A stretch of 64,000 nt of DNA from Candidatus Thiosymbion sp. (lineage in GTDB: Bacteria > Pseudomonadota > Gammaproteobacteria > Chromatiales > Chromatiaceae). The DNA lies in contig JAHDND010000024.1 of assembly GCA_018435665.1 (NCBI GenBank), forward strand, positions 62,001-126,000, read 5' to 3'. Positions 39,209 through 47,980 of this stretch are shown here, one piece after another (the stretch's first letter is position 1; each line of letters opens with the position of its first letter). A model generated the notes under the pieces. It did no database searches. It saw only the letters and a list, made by a program, of their open reading frames with translations, and had not been told where the DNA came from. A program made the translations under genes and the position numbers.

Positions 39209-39298
39209 ATATTTTTCAGTAAGCGTGCCGGGCGCTCAATCCGGTCATATCAGGCGACATTCCGCAAATCCTAATCAGTTTTTTGAAGGAGAACTGAA

Positions 39299-39724
39299 AT
39301 GAACAAACAGCAAGGCTTTACCTTGATCGAACTCATGATCGTGGTAGCAATCATCGGTATCTTGGCTGCTATTGCACTTCCCGCATATCAAGACTATACG
39401 GCCCGAGCTCAAGCAACTGAGGGTTTCTCGGCGACAGCCGGTACACGCGCAGATATTGCCGTCTTAATTTCAGAAGGCACCACGGATTATACGGCTGCTA
39501 ATACTGCAGCGGCTGGGTTGGCTGGAAAATATTTTCCTGCCGGTGGTGTAACTGTGAATACAGGTACTGGGGCAATCAGCGTGAAATTTAATGCCGGTGC
39601 GCTTAAAGACCAGACTTTGACGCTTACTCCCACAATTGGTGCTACAACTAAACAAATCCAAAAATGGGTATGCGCTGGTCTTACAAATACCAACCACCTA
39701 CCCTCTGGTTGTAAGGGATCCTGA
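39299..39724 (+). CDS. pilA: type IV major pilin
   Basis: A 141-residue type IVa pilin. The leader MNKQQG is cleaved before [20 protein letters not shown], with the conserved Glu at +5, and the hydrophobic N-terminal helix is canonical. The globular part ends with a C-terminal disulfide loop ([14 protein letters not shown]). GAGAAC lies before the ATG. The gene is clearly AT-richer than its surroundings, as is common for surface pilins exchanged between strains. It lies about 800 bp after pilC rather than next to pilB. Confidence 0.96.
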   Translation: MNKQQGFTLIELMIVVAIIGILAAIALPAYQDYTARAQATEGFSATAGTRADIAVLISEGTTDYTAANTAAAGLAGKYFPAGGVTVNTGTGAISVKFNAGALKDQTLTLTPTIGATTKQIQKWVCAGLTNTNHLPSGCKGS

Positions 39725-40329
39725 TGTTAGGGTATGGTTTGGTCGAGTTTGGCTGAATCGATCAATTTGGTTGTGTTCAGTTAGATGAATGCCTGTGAAT
39801 TTGATGGCTAGGTCCAGGGATGGGCCTGTATCTTATTAATCTTGCGTCAGATGCTGTATGGAAATTTAGACCATGATTTATCTGCGCTAATTCGAACCGC
39901 TTTAGGGAACGCTGATTAATTACAGATTCCTCGCGAATGCGCCTTGCAATGCTTTGATTCAGTTATGCCGTTCGTAGCGGCTCTCGAGTTAATCAGCGTT
40001 TCCTTAATTTAAAGAAAAATAGGAAATCCCATGTCGATTAAGTCCTAGGTCGGTTGAACGTCTACACGCCTTCTTAATTAAGGCGGATTGCCGGCAAGCA
40101 GATTAATTATGAATTAAGTAATTGCGAATTGTTAGCCTAAAATCGGTTAACAGCGGCATCCCGATTAGCTTTAATTTCCATTCTTGTTTTTTCTGAAATA
40201 ACGGGCCGTGATTTGTCTAGTTAAATGGGTAGATCTGAAGCTCAAACTGATGCGCTGATTCCAGTTACAAGTAAATGTGCTGAAAGAGGGTGTCATTTCC
40301 CAAAACCCGATCTAGTTCTGAGGCAAGCA
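39725..40329. other. 605-bp AT-rich gap between pilA and the subtilase
   Basis: No gene. It includes the MITE-like element at 39902-40007 and otherwise AT-rich sequence with several TTAATTAA-type tracts. It presumably holds the pilA terminator and the subtilase promoter, neither of which is clear. A frame open from 40225 joins the subtilase but the signal peptide begins at 40330. Confidence 0.5.
39902..40009. mobile_element. MITE-like element with 19-bp terminal inverted repeats
   Basis: TTTAGGGAACGCTGATTAA-like left end (39901-39919) and TTAATCAGCGTTTCCTTAA right end (39989-40007) are inverted with 17 of 19 matches, about 107 bp overall. The interior encodes nothing. Shape and size fit a non-autonomous transposon relic. 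Confidence 0.65.
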
Positions 40330-42525
40330 ATGAAATATCCATCCTTAATTGAATGCCCTGCAAAGAACAAGGCATTTATTTCTGGGCTTGCGCTATCACT
40401 AATTTTCTTGTCGCAAACAGTGCGTTCAGAAGTAGCGAACCAAGATGGCCTGGAAATACCACGCTTGCTTGGAGCGTCAATCAGCAAGCCTCTTGCCCAA
40501 AACCAGGCACCCACTATTTTGAATATGCTAAACGATCTTCGCCGACAGGTTCGGGAAGTGAAAAGGCTACGGGTCATCGTGGGAGTACGTGCAGCCTTCG
40601 CCCCCGAAGGTTACCAGGACCCCAACGGCCGGCGAATTCAGCGTCAAGAGATTGGCACGGTCCAGTCCCTCATCGAGGGGGCCTTACCGCGTCGCGACTC
40701 GGCCCGGATCAGTAAACTGACATCGGCGCCCTTCATGGCCATGGAGGTTGACGCCGACCAACTCGAAGCCCTGGCCGCCATGCCGGAAGTCACGGACATC
40801 CAGGAGGACCGTCGGGCCTGGGCCTCGCTGGACCAGAGCGTCCCGGTCATCCAGGCTGATGATGCTTGGGCTGCGGGCTATACCGGCAATGGTTGGGCGG
40901 TGGCCGTGCTGGACAATGGGGTACAGACCTCCCATCCCTTCGTGCGGGCGGCCGTGGTGGCCGAGGCCTGCTACTCCACGCAGAATCCCGCTGCTGATGA
41001 ATATTCCCTGTGTCCCGGCCGGGTCACCACCTCCACCGCCACTGGGTCCGCCTCCTATTGCTATGACGCCAGCTTTGGTAATTGGGCCTGCGATCACGGT
41101 ACCCATGTGGCTGGTATCGCCACTGGCCGGGGCGACAATCAGACCTTCGCGGGCGTCGCCAAGGGCGGCAATCTGATCCCTATCCAGGTCTTCACCTGGG
41201 ATGCCTACTACGACGATTCCTTTGCCTACTTCAGCGACATCAACCGTGGTCTACAACGCGTCATCGACCTGCATGATGCTGGGGTCAAGATCGCGGCGGT
41301 GAACATGAGCCTGGGCGGGGGGGCCTATACCAGTCAGAGCGCCTGCGATAGCGCCAACCTGTCCACCAAGACCCTGATCGACAACCTGAAGTCCAGGGGC
41401 ATCGCCACCGTCATCGCTGCGGGTAATGAGAGTTATACCAATGCCATCAGCGCCCCGGGTTGTATCTCCTCCGCGGTGAGCGTGGGCGCTACCTGGGACG
41501 CCAGCGGTTGGACCTGCGATGGCGCTTCATCGGCCCTGGACAAGGTCGCCTGCTATTCCAACACGGCGAGCTTTCTGGACCTGTTAGCCCCTGGCTCCGC
41601 TATCGCTGCCTCGGTGCCCACCAATACCTATGCCACCTATCACGGCACCTCCATGGCCACGCCCCATGTCGCCGGCTGCTGGGCCCTGCTGAAGGCCGCC
41701 AAGCCGGATGCTTCGGTGGATGCCATCGAGGCGGCGCTGAAGAATACCGGCAAGGCCGTCAGCGACTATCGCGCCACCAGCATCGTCAAACCACGCATCG
41801 ATTGCCATGCGGCCTTGAATCAGTTGGTGGCCGCGGCACCGCCACCGTCCACGGCCCAGACATTTCAGTTTGGGGCGGCAACGGCGTCGGTGACCGAAGG
41901 GACGACGACCCTGACGATTCCGGTCACCCGTTCCAGCGGCAGCGGCGCGACGACGGTGAAGTACGCCACCAGCAATGGCAGCGCGGTGGCGGGCCAGGAC
42001 TACACGGCCAAGAGCGGGACCCTGAGTTTCGCGGCGGGCGTCACTACCCAGAACATCAGCATCACCATCACCAACGACAGCCTGTATGAACTGGATGAGA
42101 CCTTCGCGGTGGCCCTGAACAGCCCCGCCACGGGCTGGACCCTGGGTTCCCCCGCTACCGCCACGGTGACGATCAAGGACAATGGCGATCGTAACCTCGC
42201 CTTTACCGGCGCCACCGCGCAGGTCAGCGAGGGCGCCGGGACTGTCACGCTCCGGGTGCAGCGCTTGGGCAGCACCAGCGCGAGCGCCAGCGTGCGCTAT
42301 GCCACCAGCAATGGCACGGCCAGGAGCAGCAGCGACTATCGCAGTAAGAGCGGTACCCTGACCTGGGCCGCCGGGGATGCCAATTCCAAGGCCATCACCA
42401 TCTCCATCGTCAACAATACGACCAGAGAGAGCACGGAGACCTTTTATGTCAGCTTGAGTTCTCCCTCCGGGGCCACCCTGGGCAGTATTAGCCGTGTGAC
42501 GGTCAGTATCAACGATAACGATTGA
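40330..42525 (+). CDS. secreted subtilisin-like (S8) serine protease with two Calx-beta domains
   Basis: From ATG 40330 the 731-residue precursor has a Sec signal peptide (hydrophobic [17 protein letters not shown], cut near VRSEVA), an inhibitor-I9-like propeptide (about 60-165, [21 protein letters not shown]) and the S8 domain with Asp195 (AVLDNG), His256 ([12 protein letters not shown]), oxyanion Asn366 (AAGNES) and Ser441 ([12 protein letters not shown]). Two tandem Calx-beta domains (about 510-618 and 620-731) follow, each with YATSNG, DY, SGTL and ETF motifs. It is likely exported and calcium-stabilised. It sits between pilA and the minor-pilin operon. An earlier in-frame ATG at 40225 would bury the signal peptide. 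Confidence 0.93.
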   Translation: MKYPSLIECPAKNKAFISGLALSLIFLSQTVRSEVANQDGLEIPRLLGASISKPLAQNQAPTILNMLNDLRRQVREVKRLRVIVGVRAAFAPEGYQDPNGRRIQRQEIGTVQSLIEGALPRRDSARISKLTSAPFMAMEVDADQLEALAAMPEVTDIQEDRRAWASLDQSVPVIQADDAWAAGYTGNGWAVAVLDNGVQTSHPFVRAAVVAEACYSTQNPAADEYSLCPGRVTTSTATGSASYCYDASFGNWACDHGTHVAGIATGRGDNQTFAGVAKGGNLIPIQVFTWDAYYDDSFAYFSDINRGLQRVIDLHDAGVKIAAVNMSLGGGAYTSQSACDSANLSTKTLIDNLKSRGIATVIAAGNESYTNAISAPGCISSAVSVGATWDASGWTCDGASSALDKVACYSNTASFLDLLAPGSAIAASVPTNTYATYHGTSMATPHVAGCWALLKAAKPDASVDAIEAALKNTGKAVSDYRATSIVKPRIDCHAALNQLVAAAPPPSTAQTFQFGAATASVTEGTTTLTIPVTRSSGSGATTVKYATSNGSAVAGQDYTAKSGTLSFAAGVTTQNISITITNDSLYELDETFAVALNSPATGWTLGSPATATVTIKDNGDRNLAFTGATAQVSEGAGTVTLRVQRLGSTSASASVRYATSNGTARSSSDYRSKSGTLTWAAGDANSKAITISIVNNTTRESTETFYVSLSSPSGATLGSISRVTVSINDND

Positions 42526-42547
42526 GTTAAGGAACGGGTCTTGGTCT

Positions 42548-42578
42548 GGGATGCCGGTTCACTCCGCCTCGGCATCCC
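42548..42578 (+). terminator. hairpin after the subtilase gene
   Basis: A 9-bp stem (GGGATGCCG at 42548-42556 with CGGCATCCC at 42570-42578) lies 23 bp after the stop. There is no T-run, so it may be a weak terminator or processing hairpin between the protease and pilE. Confidence 0.4.
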
Positions 42579-42640
42579 GGACATCCCTAGCGACGTGGGC
42601 GGTGCCTCCGGTAAAATCACCATTGGCAAGCAGGTATCCC

Positions 42641-43033
42641 ATGGCTACCCACCCCTTCCGTCTGCACGGATTTACCTTGATCGAATTGATGATCGTGGTA
42701 ACCGTGATCGGCATCCTGGCAGCGATTGCCTATCCGTCTTATCAGGACTATATCCGTAGGGCGCGGCGTATCGAGGCCCAAAGCGTCATGATGGATATTC
42801 AGTTGATGCAGGAAAAGTATCGGATCAATCATGTCAGCTATGGCGGCTTGGCGGATTTGGGGACTTTCCCTTCGGACTACTATAGCTTTGCCATTTCCGG
42901 CAACACGGTCAGCGCCTATACCATCACCGCCACGGCCAAGTCCGGGACCAGTCAGGCCAGTGACAGCGGCTGTACCTCCTTGACCCTTAACCAAGCCAGC
43001 ACCAAAACGCCGGACAGTTGCTGGAAGAAATAA
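42641..43033 (+). CDS. pilE: type IV pilus minor pilin PilE
   Basis: A 130-residue prepilin: leader [10 protein letters not shown], then [20 protein letters not shown] with Glu at +5 and [18 protein letters not shown], the PilE hallmark. It has a C-terminal Cys pair ([10 protein letters not shown]...DSCWKK). ATG 42641 is picked because it gives the standard short leader; the frame is open from 42551. It opens the minor pilin cluster, with fimT 25 bp later. Confidence 0.95.
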   Translation: MATHPFRLHGFTLIELMIVVTVIGILAAIAYPSYQDYIRRARRIEAQSVMMDIQLMQEKYRINHVSYGGLADLGTFPSDYYSFAISGNTVSAYTITATAKSGTSQASDSGCTSLTLNQASTKTPDSCWKK

Positions 43034-43058
43034 CGGGGCAATTGCCAGGACGGGAATC

Positions 43059-43535
43059 ATGAACCGGTCCAAGGGCTTCACGCTCATCGAACTCCTGGTA
43101 ACTATCATTGTCCTGGCCATCCTGGCGACTATTGCGCTCCCAAGCTTCCAGGATCTCGCGGAAAGAAGACGGCTGATCAATGCTACCGAGGCCTTCTATG
43201 CCGATCTGCAATTCGCCCGTTCGGAAGCCGTCAAGCGCTCGCGATCCCTGACGGTCAATGTCGCGGATGGTTGTCTGACCATTGCGGATGCATCCGCTTC
43301 CCCGATCATGGTCCTGACGTCTACCTGTATTTCCCTCTTCCCCGCGATCAGCCTGGAAGCCACCGGCATGCCCATGGCATTGGACCGTGTGCGCGGCATC
43401 CCCTCCCCCACGGGGGGAACCCTGGTACTCACCTCGCCCAGCGGCCTGGAGACGAGGGTCATCGTCAGCCGGTTTGGCCGGGTACGTATTTGTTCTCCCG
43501 CCACGAAAAAAGTGGGAGGTTACCCCACATGCTGA
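43059..43535 (+). CDS. fimT: GspH/FimT-type minor pilin
   Basis: A 158-residue prepilin with leader MNRSKG, FTLIELLVTIIVLAILATIA (Glu +5), ALPSFQDLAERRRL and FYADLQFARSEAVKRS, the GspH/FimT signature. The C-terminal GRVRICSPATKKVGGYPTC carries two cysteines. FimT/FimU-type pilins belong to the tip complex that primes pilus growth; FimT is also linked to DNA uptake in some species. It overlaps pilW by 7 bp. Confidence 0.93.
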   Translation: MNRSKGFTLIELLVTIIVLAILATIALPSFQDLAERRRLINATEAFYADLQFARSEAVKRSRSLTVNVADGCLTIADASASPIMVLTSTCISLFPAISLEATGMPMALDRVRGIPSPTGGTLVLTSPSGLETRVIVSRFGRVRICSPATKKVGGYPTC

Positions 43536-44311
43536 AGATGATGGGAAGCAAGCAGGGTGGGGTGACCCTGGTGGAGTTGATGGTGGGTTCCGCGGTGGGT
43601 CTGATCGTCCTTGCCGCGGTTCTGGCTAGCTACATCAGCGTGGCTCGGAGCGCCAGCGAGGTGCTTGCGTCCGCCAAGCTGAACGCGGAACTGCGGGCGG
43701 CCATGGATATGATGGTTAGGGACATCCGGCGGGCTGGCTCCTGGACGGCCACCGCGGCAGACCGCGAGAATGGAGATAACCCCTTTACCCGGCGTTCAGG
43801 CTCCCTGACAACCGATATCAATATACTGGATGGCGGAAAGGCCATCGAGTTTTCTTACAACGGCAGTTTTTTAGGCTCCGCGGAGGGTACGGTCTTTGGT
43901 TTTCGACTGGATGAAAAAGCCATCAAGACCCTGCAATGCAATATCGACAGCGCCCAGCCTAATCAATGCCAGACGGGTAATTTGCTGACGACGGGGTGGG
44001 AAAAACTCACGGACGATAACAATGTCGTGATTGAAGCGCTGAGCTTCGGCACCCTGGGATCCCGCTGCATGAATCTGACCAATGGCGGGCAGACGTGGGT
44101 GATTTCCTCGGCCAGCACCCTGCCTGGGTGCGATGCCGCCGTGCCCGGTTATGACGCGACCACCAATGACCGTCTACTGGAAAGGCGCCAGTTCTGGGTG
44201 CGTCTGGCCGGCCGCCTCAAGGAGCGACCAGAATTCACGATGGTTCTTGAGCAAGCGGTCTTGCTGCCCAACGACCGGGTTTTTAATATCCAGGTTTTAA
44301 CCCCCCCCTGA
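43529..44311 (+). CDS. pilW: type IV pilus minor pilin PilW
   Basis: A 260-residue prepilin starting MLKMMGSKQGG then VTLVELMVGSAVGLIVLAAV, Glu at +5. The helix continues SYISVARSASEVLASAKLNAELRAAMDMMVRDIRRAG, typical of PilW. The globular domain has several cysteines. ATG 43529 lies within the fimT end. PilW links PilX and PilV/FimU-type pilins in the tip complex. Confidence 0.92.
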   Translation: MLKMMGSKQGGVTLVELMVGSAVGLIVLAAVLASYISVARSASEVLASAKLNAELRAAMDMMVRDIRRAGSWTATAADRENGDNPFTRRSGSLTTDINILDGGKAIEFSYNGSFLGSAEGTVFGFRLDEKAIKTLQCNIDSAQPNQCQTGNLLTTGWEKLTDDNNVVIEALSFGTLGSRCMNLTNGGQTWVISSASTLPGCDAAVPGYDATTNDRLLERRQFWVRLAGRLKERPEFTMVLEQAVLLPNDRVFNIQVLTPP

Positions 44312-44324
44312 GGTTGGAGGCGCC

Positions 44325-45581
44325 ATGCTCCACCATCTACGCTATCGAAGGTTTGAATTTTCTCAGCGGGGTGCGGCGGCCTTGCCCGTGGGGGTATTGC
44401 TTCTATTCATCGCCGCATTGGTGCTCATCGCTGTCTCCAGGACGACCCTGATGGAACAGCGTATCTCTGGCAACGAGATCCGCGCCCGGCAGGCCCTGCA
44501 GGCGGGACAGGCGGGTATCAGTCATGCCATGGCGTATATGAAGGCGGGGGGAATCGATCGCGTCAGCCCAACCAATCAGGCGGATGCCATCACGTCCCTC
44601 ACGCTATCCACCGGGGCCAGTTATCAGGTCTATTATTGCGATCCCAGTCCTTCATCAATGCCAGCAGTCTATCCACTGGTGGATGCCTGTGATAATCAAG
44701 CTTCGCGTCCCAACTGTGGAGCTGGTTTCACCGCAAGCGCCAATTACGCGATACCGCTCGTGCTTGCCTGCGGCGGGAGTGATGACGCTATTGCCCTGCA
44801 ACCGGTCGTGGTCAGTTTTTCCCGCGCCACTACCATGACGGACTCACCGGACAATCCGGTTATCAGTAAGGGCACCCTCAATGTCCAGGGCAGCGCCACG
44901 GTGACCAATTACTTCAATAATCTGACCATTTGGACGGGTGGCCCGACAGAAAGCATTGGAAATTCGGGAAAAACCTTTATCCGTAATCCAAATATTCCTC
45001 AGCCCAAGATGACCGAATCCCCGCCGTCAGATATTCCTACTTCATGCAAGGCTAATGATAAGTATATCTGTGTAACCGATAAAACCGCGAAGGGTCCGGA
45101 TGTCATCGACGAAGATCTGACGCTAAAAAACATGCCCGATGAGGATATGTTCCGCAATTATTTCGGGCATGATTTTGTGACTTATCGGGATGAGATTGCT
45201 ACCCGCGTCATAACCTCGGCCCAGGCTGGTAGTCTGGTTACCTCGGGCGGGGAAGCGATTGTCATCACTGGATCGACCACCAGCGTATCTTTGCCAAATG
45301 GCACGATTGGAAGCACCGCTAACCCGGTGGTCTTGATTATCGAAGGTAATTGGAATCAGGGCGGCACTACCACCGTCTACGGTGTTGTTTACGTCATGGG
45401 CAGCATGGGTGTTCAAGGCAACGTCACCGTGTATGGCAACGTCTCGGTCGAGGGGGGGGTGGCAGGTACGGGTAGTTTGGATGTTATTTACGATCCCTTC
45501 GCGAATAATGACGGTAGTAATAAGTTACAAAAGCTTGGCAAGCCAGGAATTTTATCTGGTTCCTGGAGGGATTGGCTATGA
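44325..45581 (+). CDS. pilX: type IV pilus minor pilin PilX with extended beta-rich domain
   Basis: A 418-residue protein with N-terminus FSQRGAAALPVGVLLLFIAALVLIAVS followed by RTTLMEQRISGNEIRARQALQAG, the PilX_N pattern; as usual for PilX there is no Glu at +5. Usual PilX is about 170-200 residues. The extension (about 170-400) ends in short Gly/Val-rich repeats (VYGVVYVMGSMGVQGN, VTVYGNVSVEGG) that look like a small beta-helix, seen in some other long PilX proteins. Starts 14 bp after pilW. Confidence 0.87.
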   Translation: MLHHLRYRRFEFSQRGAAALPVGVLLLFIAALVLIAVSRTTLMEQRISGNEIRARQALQAGQAGISHAMAYMKAGGIDRVSPTNQADAITSLTLSTGASYQVYYCDPSPSSMPAVYPLVDACDNQASRPNCGAGFTASANYAIPLVLACGGSDDAIALQPVVVSFSRATTMTDSPDNPVISKGTLNVQGSATVTNYFNNLTIWTGGPTESIGNSGKTFIRNPNIPQPKMTESPPSDIPTSCKANDKYICVTDKTAKGPDVIDEDLTLKNMPDEDMFRNYFGHDFVTYRDEIATRVITSAQAGSLVTSGGEAIVITGSTTSVSLPNGTIGSTANPVVLIIEGNWNQGGTTTVYGVVYVMGSMGVQGNVTVYGNVSVEGGVAGTGSLDVIYDPFANNDGSNKLQKLGKPGILSGSWRDWL

Positions 45582-45609
45582 GCAATGACCGTCGGTGGGG
45601 CTCAGGGCA

Positions 45610-47277
45610 ATGAACATCATCCTGACTTGTCGCCACAAAGGCTTTGCTCTGATGGATGCCATGATTGCCATCGTAGTCATTGGCATCGGCCTCTTTGGTA
45701 TTGTCAGGCTCAATTCCGTGATGCTTGCAGGTACGGGGATCGGCAAGACCCGCGCGGAGGCGACCCAATTGGCCGAGGGCAAGCTGGAGGAAATCCGCGC
45801 CCAACAGCCCCCAGCCACCAAACCGGTTTCGAGTACCGCACCCGAAAGCATCACGGGGGTTAACGCGACTTTCTCCCGCTCCTGGACTATTGCCAGCGCG
45901 GGTCTAACTGGCCTTGACCTGGACCGGGTGACGGTGTGCGTGTCCTGGGGCGATACCTGTGGCGGTACGGGAGAACGCAAGGTTGAACTCAGTAGCCTGT
46001 TAACCTGGACCGACCTCATCACCGCCGGCTCCATTGGCAGCGGTCAAGGCGGCGTTGGCGCTGGCATGCCGGAGACCCCGGGCGGAAAGGGGAAGGAAAG
46101 CGGGGAAGAAAAATATGAGCCCGGTGACCTTCCTGAGGGTTCGGTCGCGAATCCTAACGACGGTACCAGCATTTACCAGAAAACAGGTAACGTTACGGAG
46201 TTGATCGACACCGCCACGGGGCAAGTCCTGCTGAGGGTGGATGATGGCTCGGGTTTCAGTACCATTTCTGGCAAGGTGTATATTACCTGGGGCTCGAAAA
46301 TCGCCAAGAAAGCTACGAGCCAAATTGATATGGACCTTGTCGATGCCAATGTCCACGTTTTAGGTTCACTGGGCTCCGTCTGCCGGCAATATCTACCCGG
46401 TGGCGCCAATACCCTTCACCTCTATCCCACGTCGGGAACCACAGCCTACTCTTATTTCTACTACACCTGCTACATGGGGGCTGGCTGGTGGGGCAACATC
46501 GCTGTGGTCCGGACTGATGGTGGGGATCGGGTCTGCCTTGGCGATCCGAACATTTCTCAAACGGTGACTTCTCCCGTATCCCGGCGCCCCATTCTCAGTA
46601 CTCTGCGCAACTATCGTGGTTATACCTCGGCCTGTACTACAACCCCCACCAGTTCAACCTGTAAATCTACAGGTATCGGGCTTGATGGCTCGGTTTATAC
46701 CCCGGTCAGTTATGGTGCTTCTGCCACGGAGATCCAACATCATTTTCTCCTGACGACGATCACGGGTAACCCCGCCAATACCGATTGCGCCACCAAGGAA
46801 AGTGCCCCGAGCCTGAGCAGCAATCCCTTCACTGCCATCACTGGCCAGGGTGGAAATGCGGGACTGTTGTTTTGTCTGAGTTCGACCTGTCCCTTTGAGA
46901 GTGGATTTATCACCAGCGTGACGAACTTTGCCATGACAATTACCACAATGGTTACTCCAGCGCCGCTGGTCAAAGTCGAAGGTGGCCAATGCACGCCTCC
47001 AACCCAAACGGCATCTCCCTTTGTATACAACTGTCAGATAGATTGGATTGGCTGGTCTGGTGACTACTGGTCTGGAAATATCGAATTCACTCAGACGGAC
47101 GGGATAACTCCAGCCGGCCAGATGAGTGGCGTTGCCACGAGCAACATATTACCTTCCGGCAAGATCGTAACCCTCGGCGGCACCTCAGGTGTCGGTTGCG
47201 AGGGAAAATGCATTACCTTTTCCAGTGTCCCCAAGGATGTCAATTCCTTTGCCATAAGCGCAACGCTGACACCCTAA
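45610..47277 (+). CDS. pilV: PilV-like minor pilin fused to a large Cys-rich C-terminal domain
   Basis: The 555-residue protein begins MNIILTCRHKG then FALMDAMIAIVVIGIGLFGIVRLN, a type IV prepilin N-terminus with Asp at +5 in place of Glu, and continues like PilV (about to residue 145). Normal PilV is about 180 residues. The remaining 400 residues are Gly/Ser/Thr-rich with a dozen or more cysteines and aromatic-rich segments (YFYYTCYMGAGWWG), consistent with a disulfide-stabilised adhesin-like tip domain; no family recognised. Start ATG 45610. No pilY1 follows, so it may replace the PilY1 tip adhesin. Confidence 0.82.
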   Translation: MNIILTCRHKGFALMDAMIAIVVIGIGLFGIVRLNSVMLAGTGIGKTRAEATQLAEGKLEEIRAQQPPATKPVSSTAPESITGVNATFSRSWTIASAGLTGLDLDRVTVCVSWGDTCGGTGERKVELSSLLTWTDLITAGSIGSGQGGVGAGMPETPGGKGKESGEEKYEPGDLPEGSVANPNDGTSIYQKTGNVTELIDTATGQVLLRVDDGSGFSTISGKVYITWGSKIAKKATSQIDMDLVDANVHVLGSLGSVCRQYLPGGANTLHLYPTSGTTAYSYFYYTCYMGAGWWGNIAVVRTDGGDRVCLGDPNISQTVTSPVSRRPILSTLRNYRGYTSACTTTPTSSTCKSTGIGLDGSVYTPVSYGASATEIQHHFLLTTITGNPANTDCATKESAPSLSSNPFTAITGQGGNAGLLFCLSSTCPFESGFITSVTNFAMTITTMVTPAPLVKVEGGQCTPPTQTASPFVYNCQIDWIGWSGDYWSGNIEFTQTDGITPAGQMSGVATSNILPSGKIVTLGGTSGVGCEGKCITFSSVPKDVNSFAISATLTP

Positions 47278-47533
47278 CGCTGGTTGCCCGTTTGTTGGGA
47301 CTGCTTGAAGGGGTCTAGGCTGAGACTAAGGCTGGGGTGAGTGGCAATCCTTTTGACTCGGTCTGCTGTCTCCCTGGGGTGGTGGGGGGGTACAAAGGCT
47401 GATATCGAGTCCGTAATCACCGTTGCCTTTGTACCGGTGATCTTGGGCCGTAGGACCCAACAGGCACCCCAGTCTTCTGCTCTCGGGCCCGGCCCTTAAA
47501 ACCTTCCGGCCTGGCTCTGCTAGGATAAGCAGC

Positions 47534-47881
47534 ATGCAATTGCTCGACCCCAAAAATGACCTGGTGTTCAAGAAGCTCTTCGCGGAGGCGCCGGACCTGC
47601 TGGCGGAGCTGATTAATGCCGTGCGCAGCGAGGAGGCGCCGATCCGCGTGGTCGAAGTCCTCAACCCGCGCATCGCCCCGGAAGAACTGGCCGGCAAGTT
47701 CATCGTCCTCGACCTCCTGGCCCAGGACGGTGCCGGCCGGCGCTACAACATCGAGATGCAAGTGCGCCTGAAGCGGCCGCGCGGCCTGAGCGCAGAGGAA
47801 GAAACCCGCCGCCTGGCCGCGTCCGCGAACGCGCCCCGCGCGGCGAGCGCAGTGAGCTACGTGGCGTGCGTGAGGTCTTAA
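47534..47881 (+). pseudogene. Rpn-family PD-(D/E)XK nuclease, C-terminally truncated
   Basis: Residues 1-78 are a clean family start: MQLLDPKNDLVFKKLFAEAPDLL then FIVLDLLAQDGAGRRYNIEMQV, with the nuclease-core D and E-Q. Full members run to about 270-300 residues; here the sequence turns into unrelated Arg/Ala-rich residues after about residue 80 and stops at 115. Recombination-promoting nucleases of this type are spread as transposon-like genes. It flanks the SNF2 gene. Confidence 0.75.
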
Positions 47882-47980
47882 CGGATCACCCCTGCATCTG
47901 CCAGCGGGGCTGATCCGACATTTGATTGCCAACGGGTATAATCCCTTACCGCTGCCTGACTCGTTCCGGTCTTTTCCGCC

